Assembly: GCA_021209875.1 (NCBI GenBank)
Contig: JAGYVD010000008.1
Span: 1,487,501 to 1,551,500 of the forward strand
Reading direction: 5' to 3'
DNA length: 64,000 nt
Origin: Rosellinia necatrix
Taxonomy: Eukaryota > Ascomycota > Sordariomycetes > Xylariales > Xylariaceae
The position numbers and the translations under genes were made by a program. Within the stretch, counting starts at the first letter, position 1. Every line of letters begins with the position of its first letter. This document shows, piece after piece, positions 20,501 to 31,009 of this stretch. The notes below the pieces were generated by a model that saw only the letters and a program-made list of their open reading frames with translations, was not told where the DNA came from and did no database searches.

Positions 20501-21810
20501 TCTGACACCATGGCCCGCAGGCTGGGAATCAATTCCTTGTCAAAAACGTCCTTAGCAAATTCTTTTATATCTTCCACCGTAGGCATAAGAACTATCAGAT
20601 CATGAAGGTCCCAGATACGTCCTTGGCGAAGAAGGGACTTGTAGAGCCGTGATAGTGTGGCGGGGAATGCAGCCAGGGCTTCCGCCCCGTACCTCAACCA
20701 CCTTGAATTGAGTACTGGGTGACTAGTGAGCCTGAGGGTAAGAGCGAGGATTTCAACCTAACAATTAGTAAACGTATCCGATTGCAAGGACTAGTATAAA
20801 CGCACTTCTGTTGAGCCAATGGCCTTATCGGGAGAAGACTCGTCAGCTATCCCCCGCAGGAGATCAACTACCTCCTGGAATATGGTATAGACCCCGTTCA
20901 ATGTGTCGAGGGTATAACTCTTGGCCAGTGCCTGGAGTAACTCCCAGTTAATACGCAACATCCTCAGCTCTTCCGAATCCGACTGCTCCCCCTCGCGCTT
21001 ATATATTGCATCATCTTTCAGGAGAGTCGCGCCTTTAAAGTCACCCTGGTGAAGCAGAAGGCCAGCATACTGAACTAGAACATAAGGGTTATCCAGATGA
21101 TGTTGCAGGTTTTTGCTGAAGAACTCCTTCGCGTCAGAAAACAGCCCCAGTCTGGATAGGTGATTCATTTCATCAAGCTGGTATTCTAAGTCCTCTTCGA
21201 GGTCCATTGTCAGATGCACCGTCAAATCGCCAGAATCCGGTGTCAGGACGCCATCGACCTCTCGGTTGACCCTAATCTCCGGCGGCGGGCTTCGGGCTTC
21301 ACGCTTCTTGGCAGCGTTCGTCTGTCGATCAGAATGACGAACATGTTTTCCGGCTTTCCTTTGGTTTTGTTCCTCGTCTTGGACCGGAGGCAGAGGTGGT
21401 GGTAAGGCGGGCCAGAGGGGGCCGCCAAAACGCCCATGGGCTGCCGGACCATATCCTCCCGGGTAGGCCGCCCACGGTGGTGGGATGCCATTCATTACAG
21501 GCCTAATCGATACGAGTTCAAGTCCTCTTTTCTTTCGCTCTTGCTCCTCTTCGTCAAAGGGATTAAACCAGTCCCGCCCAGTAGGCATCGGCTGGGGCAC
21601 AGGCTGCGGATACGCCAGATTATTAGCAACATACGGAACAGCCCCTGGGTATTGGTAGTAGGAAGCCGGAGGGTAACGAGGCTGCTGTGTCAGTCGAGGA
21701 CTGGGCTGTAACGGTGGCCTGGGAGGCCTCTGAGAATCCGGCCTCTCCATCCTAAGGGCCATGCGGTCGTGATTAGCCATACCCGACTCAGGGAATGCCC
21801 GGCCTAGCAT
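17590..21810 (-). CDS. large coiled-coil protein with C-terminal ubiquitin-like domain
   Basis: Five exons, 20806-21810, 19107-20757, 18725-18972, 18263-18595 and 17590-18147, keep frame throughout and give 1264 residues. All four introns have GT-AG ends; branch words are clear for introns 1 (TACTAAT), 3 (CTGAC) and 4 (GCTAAT). The N-terminal 130 residues are Pro/Tyr/Gln-rich. A helical region with HPVLNSRWLRYGAEAL and neighbours follows, probably an alpha-solenoid (residues about 200-650). Then comes a disordered basic segment and a long Glu/Arg coiled coil (about 820-1050). Residues 1058-1136 (IHLKDAIGRKFAIPF ... GHYDLIGPDGAVILP ... MITMQMWPM) match the fungal ubiquitin-like domain often called ULD. 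The tail is poly-Pro, poly-Glu and poly-Arg. The function is unknown; such domains are thought to mediate protein interaction. An alternative start is Met11 (21780). Confidence 0.8.
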
Positions 21811-22200
21811 AATGGCACGCAGGATCCATCACAAACATACGAGTGGTGTTGTCATTCTAGTAGGCAAATTGAAAAGATACACTTGTAAAATATCGGGGCT
21901 TCGAAGGGAGCCACGGAAATAAGCCAGCACAAACCATGCGGCTGAGGTAGCACCATGCCACATCCCCCCTAGTTAGCCAAGGTTGGCCATATCCCCTTGT
22001 CGAATGAGGGATGAACGGTTTGGGGTAGTCTATGCATGACAGCTGAGTAGTCCCCGCCCACAAGGAAGTAATCCTCGGCGGTAAGACAGATACGGCAGTG
22101 AGTGAGTGAGAGTATGCGTTTTCCCAATCCGTGCTGTCATCTCATCTCACTTCACTTAAAAAAACCACCGAACTCAGCGCTTGAGAAAAGCGATTTGACA
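21811..22200. promoter_or_regulatory. shared divergent intergenic region
   Basis: About 390 nt lie between the starts of the ULD-domain gene (minus) and the 22201 gene (plus). Both promoters must lie in or overlap this interval. I see no TATA box or known operator. The right side has CACTTCAC/CATCTCAC-type pyrimidine words upstream of the plus-strand ATG. Confidence 0.4.
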
Positions 22201-23643
22201 ATGACCACAGCATTGGTAGAAACAGTGTCCGCAGACAGACCCCAGCCGGAACTGAGCACTGTAAGCAGTTACAATAGGAAATTCGGGCGATACGACTTCA
22301 ATCGGTTCGATCACTTGGTCTCCCAACATGCCTCACTCGGCGATGCGTCCCTGGGCAAAATCCACGTGGATTGTAAGTTCCTTTTCAAAAAGTCGAAATG
22401 GGGGACTTTAGAGGAGCGCGACCAGGCCGGCATCATTTATCTGGATCTAGCCTTCAGCCAGCCAAGTGACTGCCGTTTAAAGAGCGCCACTGTGCAAGTT
22501 ACATTAGACGATGACGATGAGCATCTGGTCCAACAATTCCCATCCTCTACATCAAAGCAGCCTGTGCAGATCGTCAAGTATGGCCCGCGACACATGACCG
22601 GGGAACCCCAGTACGAGCGCGTTTCTAAGCACAATAGATTCATCCCCTCAGTTGAAGTAGGGCCATTCGGCGGTGCCGGGGGAGTAGGTAGAGAATCATC
22701 CAAAGTCACGGTGAGAGAATGCCGTTGGGCATTCGAGAGCCATCTGATGACGGGAGGCCGGAAGGGAGGAAACAACAATTGGGCATACAAGGTTCTACAA
22801 TGGCAAATCACCGAAAATGAGTTGGAGACTCAGTCATTGCATAGCAATACTGTCCATACCGCATTTTCCTTCGTGCACGGCCTCCGGCCCTTCTTCATGC
22901 GCGTCGAGGTCAGCGGGAAGCTCGAGAGCCGGACGTCAAACCTCGGGTACCAGATACGACAGAAGATGAGGAAGCTCAAATTCCCAGCCAACCAACGTAG
23001 TGCAAAATACGCGACTACACTCATCAACTTTAACAGACGACACAAATTCACTACACCGCTGGACGGGCTAGTCCAAGGCCTTGAGCTCGCAATGGAACAT
23101 GATAACATGACCGCCCCTGTCGAGGTGAAAAGACCTCAGCGGCCGCAGTTTTTTGAAGAGCAGCCGCAAGAACCAGTTCCACAGCCCGAGGTCGAGCAGC
23201 ACACAAATGGGCAGTTCCTTCTCGAAGAGGAAGATACCACTGCACCCACAATCGATAATATCGCTTCCCTTTCATCTAGGTGGCTGATGGCACCGCCCAT
23301 GGCCCCCCTGGCACCCATATTAGACGCAAGGGTGCAGGGCGATGGATCAGGGAGGCGCGTTGAGGCCCTACAATCGCACTCGCCTGCGCCTCAGCATCGA
23401 GAGGAGGCCACCCCCACGACGGAGGCGAGCGTAGAAGGGAGGCAAACAGGTTCATTGAATCCACAGACAGAAACTGAGCCGGAGGAAAGGGGGATCATTC
23501 CGGTTATACCCCGCCCCAATGGCCTTCAGAGGCAAGTGTCTGCAGACAGTGTAGACCTCGGTACTGTCATGTTTTTGATGCGGGTATGGATGTTACAGAC
23601 AATAGCCACTTTCCTAGGTTACCCGGGCAATAAACCCAACTAG
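22201..23643 (+). CDS. hypothetical protein, conserved-looking N-terminal domain
   Basis: This is a single-exon 480-residue protein (MTTALVETVSADRPQ). Residues 20-310 look globular, with strand-rich segments such as QAGIIYLDLAF, KSATVQVTLDDD, KVTVRECRWAFESHL, WAYKVLQWQITENE and FFMRVEVSGKL. This suggests a beta-sandwich-like fold, but I do not recognise a named family. Residues 340-450 are Pro/Gln/Glu-rich and probably disordered. The last 30 residues (GTVMFLMRVWMLQTIATFLGYP) form a single hydrophobic helix, possibly a tail anchor. The ATG at 22201 is preferred (GACAATGACC). An in-frame ATG at 22114 would add 29 residues. It is divergent from the ULD/coiled-coil gene, so the two may be co-regulated; this is inference. 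Confidence 0.7.
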   Translation: MTTALVETVSADRPQPELSTVSSYNRKFGRYDFNRFDHLVSQHASLGDASLGKIHVDCKFLFKKSKWGTLEERDQAGIIYLDLAFSQPSDCRLKSATVQVTLDDDDEHLVQQFPSSTSKQPVQIVKYGPRHMTGEPQYERVSKHNRFIPSVEVGPFGGAGGVGRESSKVTVRECRWAFESHLMTGGRKGGNNNWAYKVLQWQITENELETQSLHSNTVHTAFSFVHGLRPFFMRVEVSGKLESRTSNLGYQIRQKMRKLKFPANQRSAKYATTLINFNRRHKFTTPLDGLVQGLELAMEHDNMTAPVEVKRPQRPQFFEEQPQEPVPQPEVEQHTNGQFLLEEEDTTAPTIDNIASLSSRWLMAPPMAPLAPILDARVQGDGSGRRVEALQSHSPAPQHREEATPTTEASVEGRQTGSLNPQTETEPEERGIIPVIPRPNGLQRQVSADSVDLGTVMFLMRVWMLQTIATFLGYPGNKPN

Positions 23644-23758
23644 TCGCCAACAATACGACCAAGAAACCGTTACGTCGGTAAAACTGGGTTAGGCTATTAA
23701 TGTAATAATATGTATCAATTACTATCATGCGTAGAAATAGGCAATTTAATATGTCGCC

Positions 23759-24376
23759 TCAAGCGTAGAACGTGGGGTCTCTCTCGGCTTGTCGTTGCCC
23801 ATCTCGCCATTCATCCTCGAGGATGCCGTATATAAGCCCGTCATGCCAGCTCCCGGCAAACCACATATGATCCCGTATGCGACCCTCCTGTTTAAACCCA
23901 ATTCTTTCGTAGAGCCTCGTGGCGCCGGTATTGAACGAAAACGCCTGGATCTGCACGCGATGCAATCCAGCCATTTGGAATGACCACCAGAGCGACCACC
24001 GAATGGCCTCGCCACCATATCCTTTCCCTTGGTGTTTCTTCAAGACATCGATACTGACATCGGTCCACCTATGCGGGGCCCAAGAGGGAGGATTTGCCTT
24101 GAGACACAGAATACCGACAGGTTCGCCGGCGACTTCCTTTTCACTTTCCGGAGACAGACAAACAATAACGCCGAGTAAGCACTTCGAAATGTGCTCTTTG
24201 AAATCTTTGCTAGCATTCATGCTTTCCGGTCTTAGTAAACCGTAGCTGGAACCGGACTGTGCTTCTGCATCGCGCTGGATCGCGTGAACGAACGCCTCGT
24301 CCTGAGGTGTGTCGTTCACGGCACGATAGACCAACCTCTCGGAGCGGAAGGGGTCAAAAGGCTTTATCGCTGTCAT
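23759..24376 (-). CDS. GNAT-family N-acetyltransferase (RimJ/RimL-like)
   Basis: This is an intronless 205-residue protein. It starts RSERLVYRAV, as in RimJ/RimL-type acetyltransferases. VGILCLKANP forms the central strand, VSIDVLKKHQGKGYGGEAI (107-125) is the acetyl-CoA-binding motif A (Q-x-x-G-x-G), and the motif-B segment RVQIQAFSFNTGATRLYERIGF has the typical Asn and Tyr residues. The C-terminus carries EGRIRDHMWFAGSWHD. Such enzymes acetylate protein N-termini, polyamines or small amines; the acceptor is unknown. It ends 115 nt from the 3' end of the converging 22201-23643 gene. The start codon and length are typical. Confidence 0.88.
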   Translation of the reverse strand: MTAIKPFDPFRSERLVYRAVNDTPQDEAFVHAIQRDAEAQSGSSYGLLRPESMNASKDFKEHISKCLLGVIVCLSPESEKEVAGEPVGILCLKANPPSWAPHRWTDVSIDVLKKHQGKGYGGEAIRWSLWWSFQMAGLHRVQIQAFSFNTGATRLYERIGFKQEGRIRDHMWFAGSWHDGLIYGILEDEWRDGQRQAERDPTFYA

Positions 24377-24691
24377 GGCTGCTGCGTGAATGATGGGGAT
24401 GTTCGGGAAAATAGAATCGTGGGAGCGTGCTCAGCCTGAAGCCCGCCATTATGGTAGTCGCATTGGATTTACTGAGATTTATACCCACAGGCACTATCTA
24501 AAGTGCCCAGGCGTGTAGAGATCTGGACGGAGCCCAGTGCTGACCACTAAACCGGTTTTGTCTCGCCGGAAGACGCTGAGTGTCCGGCGTATAAATGGAT
24601 AAGCAAGACGCTAGAGCAGCCCCAGTACAAACAGCCCCCAGCGAGTACGAGCACGGCACAGGCCTACCAGCACATACCTTGTCAGACGGCT
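24377..24691. other. intergenic region, no gene seen
   Basis: About 315 nt between the promoter side of the GNAT gene and the 3' end of the F-box gene. No motif or repeat is recognised. Confidence 0.45.
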
Positions 24692-26911
24692 TCACCTTAA
24701 AGTGAGGGCGTCTCTCCCCCTAGGCTTCCTCCACCAATGCTTATTTTCATCCGCAGTGGAACTTTTTACGGGGAAGCCTTCTCCGAAGCTAAGGACCGTA
24801 TAACTAGGCGAATTGACGAAAATGAAGAATTCGTCATCGCCGACCAGCCTTCCCGGATTTAACTCGGACGGGCAAGGGATGAAAGGATCCTTCCAGGCTG
24901 GGCTTGGCGAAAACTCTTGTAGAACATCGATCCCAAGCTCGATATTGAGCTTGTCGCCCAGATTCCCAATATCGAAGGGCACCCGGTGCCGACGGTAGAC
25001 GAGCGGCACAGACCCCCGTACGGTTGTGTACATCGGAACCGACGCGACCTTCTCATGAGGCATTTCTATCTCGGTGCAAGGGGCGAGCGACATAACAGGT
25101 CGTCGGTTGGATGCAGTCTGCCCTCTGCGAAATTGATCGTCCATGATAAATAACGCATCGTTCCAGACATGGGATATCCAAGGGCTTAACCCGCTCAGAT
25201 GGTGACGCAGGGTCGTGAACGATTTCGTGTAGATGTTGAAGCAAAGCGAGACAAGTTGCCGGGACTTGCGGCCACAGGGACAAGCCTCGTCTTCACGCCC
25301 ATTGTCTGTAGCCGAGGGCTCCTGGATGACCTGGACGAGACAGTAGCCCCCATAGGAATTCAGCTTCTCCCATTTCAGAAGGCCCCTCTCGCTCGTCTTG
25401 GGGTCGGAGTATATGCGATCCGCCATGACGTACGAGGCCACGGTTTCGCCGTCGCATACTTCGTATACTGTTAGTTTCCCAGACTCGTCCAAGGCCAAGG
25501 TAATCACGAAAAAGGCGTTGCTGATAGTTGGAGAAAGGATAAAATCAATAAGCAACTGGCTGTTCCGGAGATGCAGGCCGTGCTGGGAGGAGAGCCAGAT
25601 CCTCGGTGTCCAAACTGGTGGGCCACCAGAGACAACATATTCTCTCGGGTAACAAGAAATCTTTTGCACTACAATGCAGGTTAGCAAGAACAGCAAATCA
25701 GGGGGCTTAGGTAGGCAATAGGTATAGGAGGGCCCAAGCCTCCAAATAATGTTTTGAAACACCAAGCGACCAGCAGCAGCTCCCAGGGTATACAAGTAGC
25801 GGAATAAGAAAAAAACCACCCACTATCGATCCGTTGTAGCGTGCCACCAAATTTCCAGATATATATATCGGAATTCTGGGAGACCACCAGTACCGTCTCC
25901 CCCCTCGGTGACACAACGTTTGAAGTTCTCGGGCACTTCAAAAGACTGTAAACGGTTAAGCTCCAGGTGCCAGACATGCAGCTTGGTGTCATGGCCCATG
26001 ATGAAGAGCTTTTTACCCATGGCTGTCTTGTACCCGCGTATTGATTTATCATGCTTGGGAAACAGATAGACTCTTCTCGCCCTCGTCCGCAAGTCGTCGA
26101 CGACTGCTAGGTACTACCGAACCTGGGGTCAGCTTTCGCTACCTTGATTGCGCACAGGGTCCCAAGACATGGCTTGGCCTGGATGGGGGGGGGGGGGGGG
26201 ACCTTCTGGTATTAAAAACGGTGACCCAAACCCAGGATGGCTTACTGGCATGCTGTATCCCTCCGGCCACCAAGCTGCGCGGCCGTTGGAGTACATCATA
26301 AAACGAGAGAACCGCTGTGCGTCATCTATTTCTAGATTCTCCACGCTGTCATAAGAATGAACGCCACCCTCCGCGACGGGCACATCCTTGCTTAATTGGA
26401 AGAACTCGTCGGACGCAAGACCAAACCCGTAATGCATAGCCGCAGCGAACTTGCCCTCGGCCCGTCTGGAAATGCGATGCACTACAGCACCCCATGTCAG
26501 CCGTAGCCCTCTATTAGTGTTCCAATCATCAACTATAACAAACGCAGGATGCCGAGAATATTTGATTGTCTTGGGGCAAAAGCAAACAGAACACCACCCG
26601 GGGAATCGCTTACGGCTTCGGCGGAACAGCTCGCTTCTCGCCGACTCGTCGACACTGGTCAGGCGGATGTGCTGCGCGAGCCCTGGAAACCAGCGGTCCG
26701 CCAGGGCTGGCCAGATCTCATCGCTCAACCACACCAGCCATAGCACGCGACTAGAATAGAGAGCCGCATCTATGTCTCTGGGCTCTAGGTAAGCGATGAC
26801 CAGCACGTGAAGCTCAAACGGAAGCCGCGCGAAAACGTCGTGGGCATTGCTGGACGGCGTCAGGCTGCGAGGTCCCGACGATCGATGGAACCTCGCCAAG
26901 AATGCTCTCAT
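24692..26911 (-). CDS. F-box protein, with frame irregularities
   Basis: Exon 1 starts at 26911 (MRAFLARFHRSS) and has an F-box near residues 25-60 (ARLPFELHVLVIAYLEPRD). Exon 2 (about 26112 to 25824) carries RVYLFPKHDKSIRG and VLVVSQNSDIYIWKF. Exon 3 (25668 to 24692) is long and strand-rich (WTPRIWLSSQHGLHLRN, AFFVITLALDESGKLTVYEV), ending ENKHWWRKPRGRDALTLR. Intron 2 (25669-25823) is clear: GTGGGT, GCTAAC, TTGTAG. Intron 1 is unclear: its acceptor is likely TAG at 26113, with a donor at 26141 (29 nt) or 26154 (42 nt). A run of 16 G at 26185-26200 and a six-C run at 25899-25904 are suspect, because the frame has to change by one base at the latter. F-box proteins recruit substrates to SCF ubiquitin ligases. 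About 670 residues in total. Confidence 0.7.
26185..26200. repeat. mononucleotide G16 run inside the F-box gene
   Basis: Sixteen consecutive G on the plus strand encode a Pro run on the coding strand. Such runs slip in replication and sequencing, and the intron model just downstream is hard to fit, so the run length is doubtful. Confidence 0.85.
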
Positions 26912-28383
26912 CGTGGAAAATAATTGTGGTAGGAGAGTCGCAGCGTCGGTCTCCCACGATGCCCGTCGTCAGCTCGGGTTGGGTTTGGATGGCGAAGGAC
27001 AGGACCGGAGGCCCCCTCCCGTACAGTATTGATACAGTGTTATATAATACCACACTATACGTACGTGGCTGTGTTTCTCAGCTTGCACAGAACCCATATT
27101 TAACTACCTACGGTTATGTTATGAATATGAATCTGATGGGCGTTAAACGTCGCAGTCACAATCCATTGTCTCCGTTGTATTCCCTTGTTCTTAGATAGAT
27201 TGTTTTAAATGGCGGGCTCTGGCCTCTCAGTGTGTCAATCCTCGCTAACCCTGGATATAATCAAATACGCGACATTTCTACTACCACATCATATAAAAGA
27301 AGCCTCTGTCGTGCGATTCAATACCTAATCCAAGACCCTCCGTACCAATGGTTTATAAACCTCCTTCAAGCATTATAAAAAAATAAAAATAAAAATTACA
27401 TATTTTCGTCGTAAGCAAGCGAATCCTACTTTTGTTTAAGTAATAAGCGCCCTTATTACACTTCTTTAGCGATATGTCACAGCCAACAACGACTATATGT
27501 TGTGGCCTACCATTTGTATAGATAGTAAGGAGATGGAGGTATAGCAAGCGAGTCAATTAATCAAGACGATACTACAAGGTAATCAATCGCCGTAGCGAGC
27601 GGGCGCATAGCGCGATCAGCTTGAACGATTTGCCCCATCATCTGAAAACACAGTGCTATCGTCAACAATTCCGTCTGTGTATAAACGCGAAAATCCTGCT
27701 CAATCTGCGGACTCAATTTAACATACGGAACCTAGATTTTAAACATATCGACCAAAGCATTTAGAGGAAACCGGGGTTGCCCTCTGAATAACCAATAGAG
27801 TATAAAAATCAGTGACCTATTATAAGTCAAATATCTAGAATCTCTTGATAAACGATCTGTGCCAAGCTGTTTATTTTACTTTCTCTATGTATATTCATTT
27901 ACAGTATAGTTCCTTCGTATAGGAATCCTGCTATCCCTCTAGGTGCCATTTCGGTAAACAATTTTCCCACAAAGGGTCCATGCACCGCCGACCAACGCAT
28001 TTACGGCACACATTATTAAGTGACGTAATGCCAATAACTAGCCAAAACAAAGTTGCTACTTAGATATTTCGGGCTATCTCAAGAGAGTTGTTGTCAATAG
28101 GTAGGTATGTAGGTACCTACCTAGGTTACCTGGATTTCCTAGTAACGGCAAGTAATTAAGGTACCTAGGTAGGTGGCCCATTTCTTTGGACCGGCCATCA
28201 GCCTTATCTGTCGGCAGGTAGCTAGCTAGCTGGCAGGTAAGGTACCTTGGGAGGTAACCTAATTAGGATACTTGTCAAGGTTTCAGCTCCCAACATTTCT
28301 ACACCTCAGTGATTCCAAACCCTCATAACCAATTAACGGACGTCTTCACGAAATCTAACTTGTCATCATTAAATGTGACATCA
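26912..28383. other. intergenic region with palindromic-motif cluster
   Basis: About 1.5 kb of AT-rich DNA with no coding signal. A dense cluster of TAGGTACCTA-type words lies at 28098-28262. Confidence 0.5.
28098..28262. repeat. cluster of GGTAGGTACCTACC-type palindromic words
   Basis: Within 165 nt there are many overlapping copies of TAGGTA, GGTACC, CCTAGG and GCTAGC. The same vocabulary occurs singly in most intergenic regions of the window and is absent from exons. Confidence 0.7.
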
Positions 28384-29292
28384 ATGGGGCTCAGTCTTCA
28401 TCCATAGGTTTACAGCTTCAATTTTGGTCCAGCCTTGCCGATGAAAATCGGTTTACATTTTCTCCAGAGCCCGGGACATCTTCCCTTGACGCCAAGCTCC
28501 CTCACTGGTTTCTCATCCGCTCACAATCACATGCTGCGCCAACTTCGAGCCGGGTGTCGCAACACGGCTCGCCATCTCGCATCCCCCCTCCTCAGATCAC
28601 CACACCTCCCCCGGGGCCTACCATGGCAACGGCATTACTTACAATCCGAGATACGGCGCCATGGTCCCCGGACTAACCACTATCGCCAGAACGGACAGGG
28701 CCCACGGCAGTTGCAAGCCCGCATTTCCTGCTCCATCTACATTTCGATAGGGTTTCTGATGCTCAACGAGGCGCTCGACTGGGATCAACGGATGTCGACG
28801 GCTATCGAGACCGTCGAGAGGATCACGCATGAGAAAAACGTAGGACGCATGTGGTCCATATTCTACGAGACGGGCCAGGCACTACTCGCCACCTATAGCG
28901 GCGCCGAGGTGGTGTATCACCATGGCGCCGTTCGTCTTCCTTCCAAGGGCGGTTGGGCAGGCGAACTCGAAATTAAGATGTTCACCTCTCCCGATCCTGA
29001 AGTTGAGGGGGGCGTGCTGGTGCTCTGTCTCGCCACCCTGGGTGACCAAATGGATACGTACGTAACTGTTGATACTAACCAGCTCACGGACGCGACGGAG
29101 GCCATCATTCCGGGGGTGGAGGAGTTCGCGAGTACGCTGCAGGGATCACCGAAAGTGCGAGGCGCTATATTGATATTGCAGGACAATGGCAATTGGAAAA
29201 ACGTGTACTGGGATGGGAGGAGGTGGATAAATATCATCTATCTCGAATGGCAGACGGCAGAGTCTATGGGATTTGTCTTTGATAGAGAATAA
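28384..29292 (+). CDS. hypothetical protein, 5' part frame-disrupted
   Basis: The 3' two thirds (about 28745-29292) is clearly coding: FLMLNEALDWDQRMSTAIE, MWSIFYETGQALLATYSG, WAGELEIKMFTSPDPEVEG, GAILILQDNGNWKNVYWDG. This looks like a compact strand-rich domain of unknown family. The 5' part is problematic. The frame of the 3' part opens at ATG 28441 but reads implausibly. Other frames look more protein-like: about 28389-28615 (LQFWSSLADENRFTF) and about 28610-28745 (GNGITYNPRYGAMVPGL). Each switch has the sense of one missing base, and a fresh ATG at 28384 would join the first frame if its GGGG run were one longer. The gene is therefore either mis-sequenced, decaying, or spliced in a way I cannot see. 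I do not recognise a function. Confidence 0.5.
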
Positions 29293-30029
29293 CCAGCTAC
29301 GACTGTTGTGCGAAGCAGAAAGACGACATCGGCTCAACGCACGCGATGGACAAGAGGCAGAGGGACAAGAAGCATAGCTGATAGACTCGGCTCACGCCGG
29401 ACTGACAAATTGGGAAGCGGGGTTAAATACACGGCTCGTACATAGATCAGAACAGCTCGGGGGCTGTATTGATTCTGGTTAGCGGTTTGTTTACCATACA
29501 AGTGAGAATTCTACTATTAATACAGGATTATTTACCCTGCAGCTAGAATGCGATATCCCTTTGTGTTCGCGTCTCTTCGGGGATACGCTTAACTAGGTAT
29601 GTCTATTAATAGATTTGGTGAGAGAGCCAATACGTGCAGTCGAAATGTAAAGATGTGATTGTGATTCAGTTACCACCATCCACATCGTATAGCCGATAGG
29701 TACCTACCCGCTGGGTTAGATGGTTAGGAGATAGGACAGTTCCAAGGTTGTCTCGGATCCAACATTGTCCCGACAGCAATGACATGACGTCAGGTCTAGT
29801 TAAGTTACGCTGCTAGTATCCCAACATTAGGCACCTATTACTAGGCCTAGATCTAAAACACTGCGTCCCCCATCCTATCTCATCATTGCCTTGTATTCCT
29901 CATACCACTTATTCGGGGGTCTTGATGAGATATTTAGCAAAATTCATATTATCGTCACCCACGCTTCAACCGATCTATGAAAGAAACCTGCAGAAGCTCC
30001 ATACCCAACACATTGGCACAATCCGCAAC
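29293..30029. other. intergenic region, no gene seen
   Basis: AT-leaning DNA between two plus-strand genes. The frame upstream of 30030 is open from 29886, with an ATG at 29925 that could extend the small protein by 35 residues; otherwise there is no feature. Confidence 0.4.
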
Positions 30030-30362
30030 ATGAGTGACACTACCCTGAACCAAAACCAAGGCGTCGCCGCCAAGGACGCGGAACAGTCGACAGCCGAGAC
30101 CGTCCCCGCAAATGATGCATCCACGACCGAGCATAACACGGATCCCACGGCAACGCAGGACAAGGGCCAGCAGCAGACCGGCACCGGGCCAAAGGCGCTC
30201 CTCTCCCATTACCGCGGCATGCCAAGACAATGGGAAAAGAACTTGCGTGAGTAGTTTTGCATATTCCTGTGGAATGAATGGATTAGACTCGTTGCGCGAG
30301 AATGAATCTATGGAAATACAGAGGCTAACAATTCAATAGAACCTAAGAAGGATGGCGAATAA
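30030..30362 (+). CDS. small hypothetical protein, 79 residues, two exons
   Basis: Exon 1 (30030-30246) begins MSDTTLNQNQGV and ends PRQWEKNL. The intron has a GTGAGT donor, a GCTAAC branch word and an AATAG acceptor. Exon 2 (30340-30362) adds QPKKDGE and a stop. The protein is Thr/Gln/Asp-rich and mostly disordered, except for a short conserved-looking C-terminal block (ALLSHYRGMPRQWEKN). I do not recognise a family. The clean splice sites and frame continuity argue that it is real. An in-frame ATG at 29925 would give a longer N-terminus with possible mitochondrial-presequence character (MRYLAKFILSSP). The ATG at 30030 has the better context (CAACATGAG). Confidence 0.6.
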
Positions 30363-30812
30363 ATACCGATATATTCATTGCCCAGGGGGAAGTGCAAAGA
30401 AAGCACGGCCCCTACGGAATTACGAGCACCCGTAGACCTCATATGATTAGAAAAATAGCAGATACCGATATCAAACTGATGTTCCCTCGCTACGATTATT
30501 TTTCGTCACATGACGGCCAGCTTCTGATATAGAAGAGGTGCCAGATGTCACTGTATTTCTCATCACAACATGATGACCCTATTTCGGGCACATGCAAAGA
30601 CCTATCGATTTGAGAGCGCGCCACTCGAAGCCCGTATTCATTCATGCTTCTCTGCGGAAGAAGTAGTGTTGGCGTTTATAGTATACCCAGCCGTGCCCAT
30701 GGGAGCACATGATGTATGGTAGGACGAACGACACAAGCAAGAAAACATCTGATCCGAGCGCCGTTCTTCTTTCTACAGGGGGGTATCATAAAAAAAAAAA
30801 AAAAAACTTAAA
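30363..30812. other. intergenic region, no gene seen
   Basis: This stretch lies between the 3' ends of two converging genes. It includes an A-run at 30790-30805 and no coding signal. Confidence 0.45.
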
Positions 30813-30977
30813 TCATTTCACATGTGCATCAAGCCCCCCCAAGTCCCTATCCATGCCACGGAGTCTCTCCTGGAGCTCCTTCTTCTTCCTCTCGAGCTCG
30901 CGAACCTCCACCTCGGTCCTCCTCAGCTCCTCCTCCGTGATGATCTCGTCGCCGTCGCCGTCGCCCACGTCTTCCTC

Positions 30978-31009
<32 letters not shown>

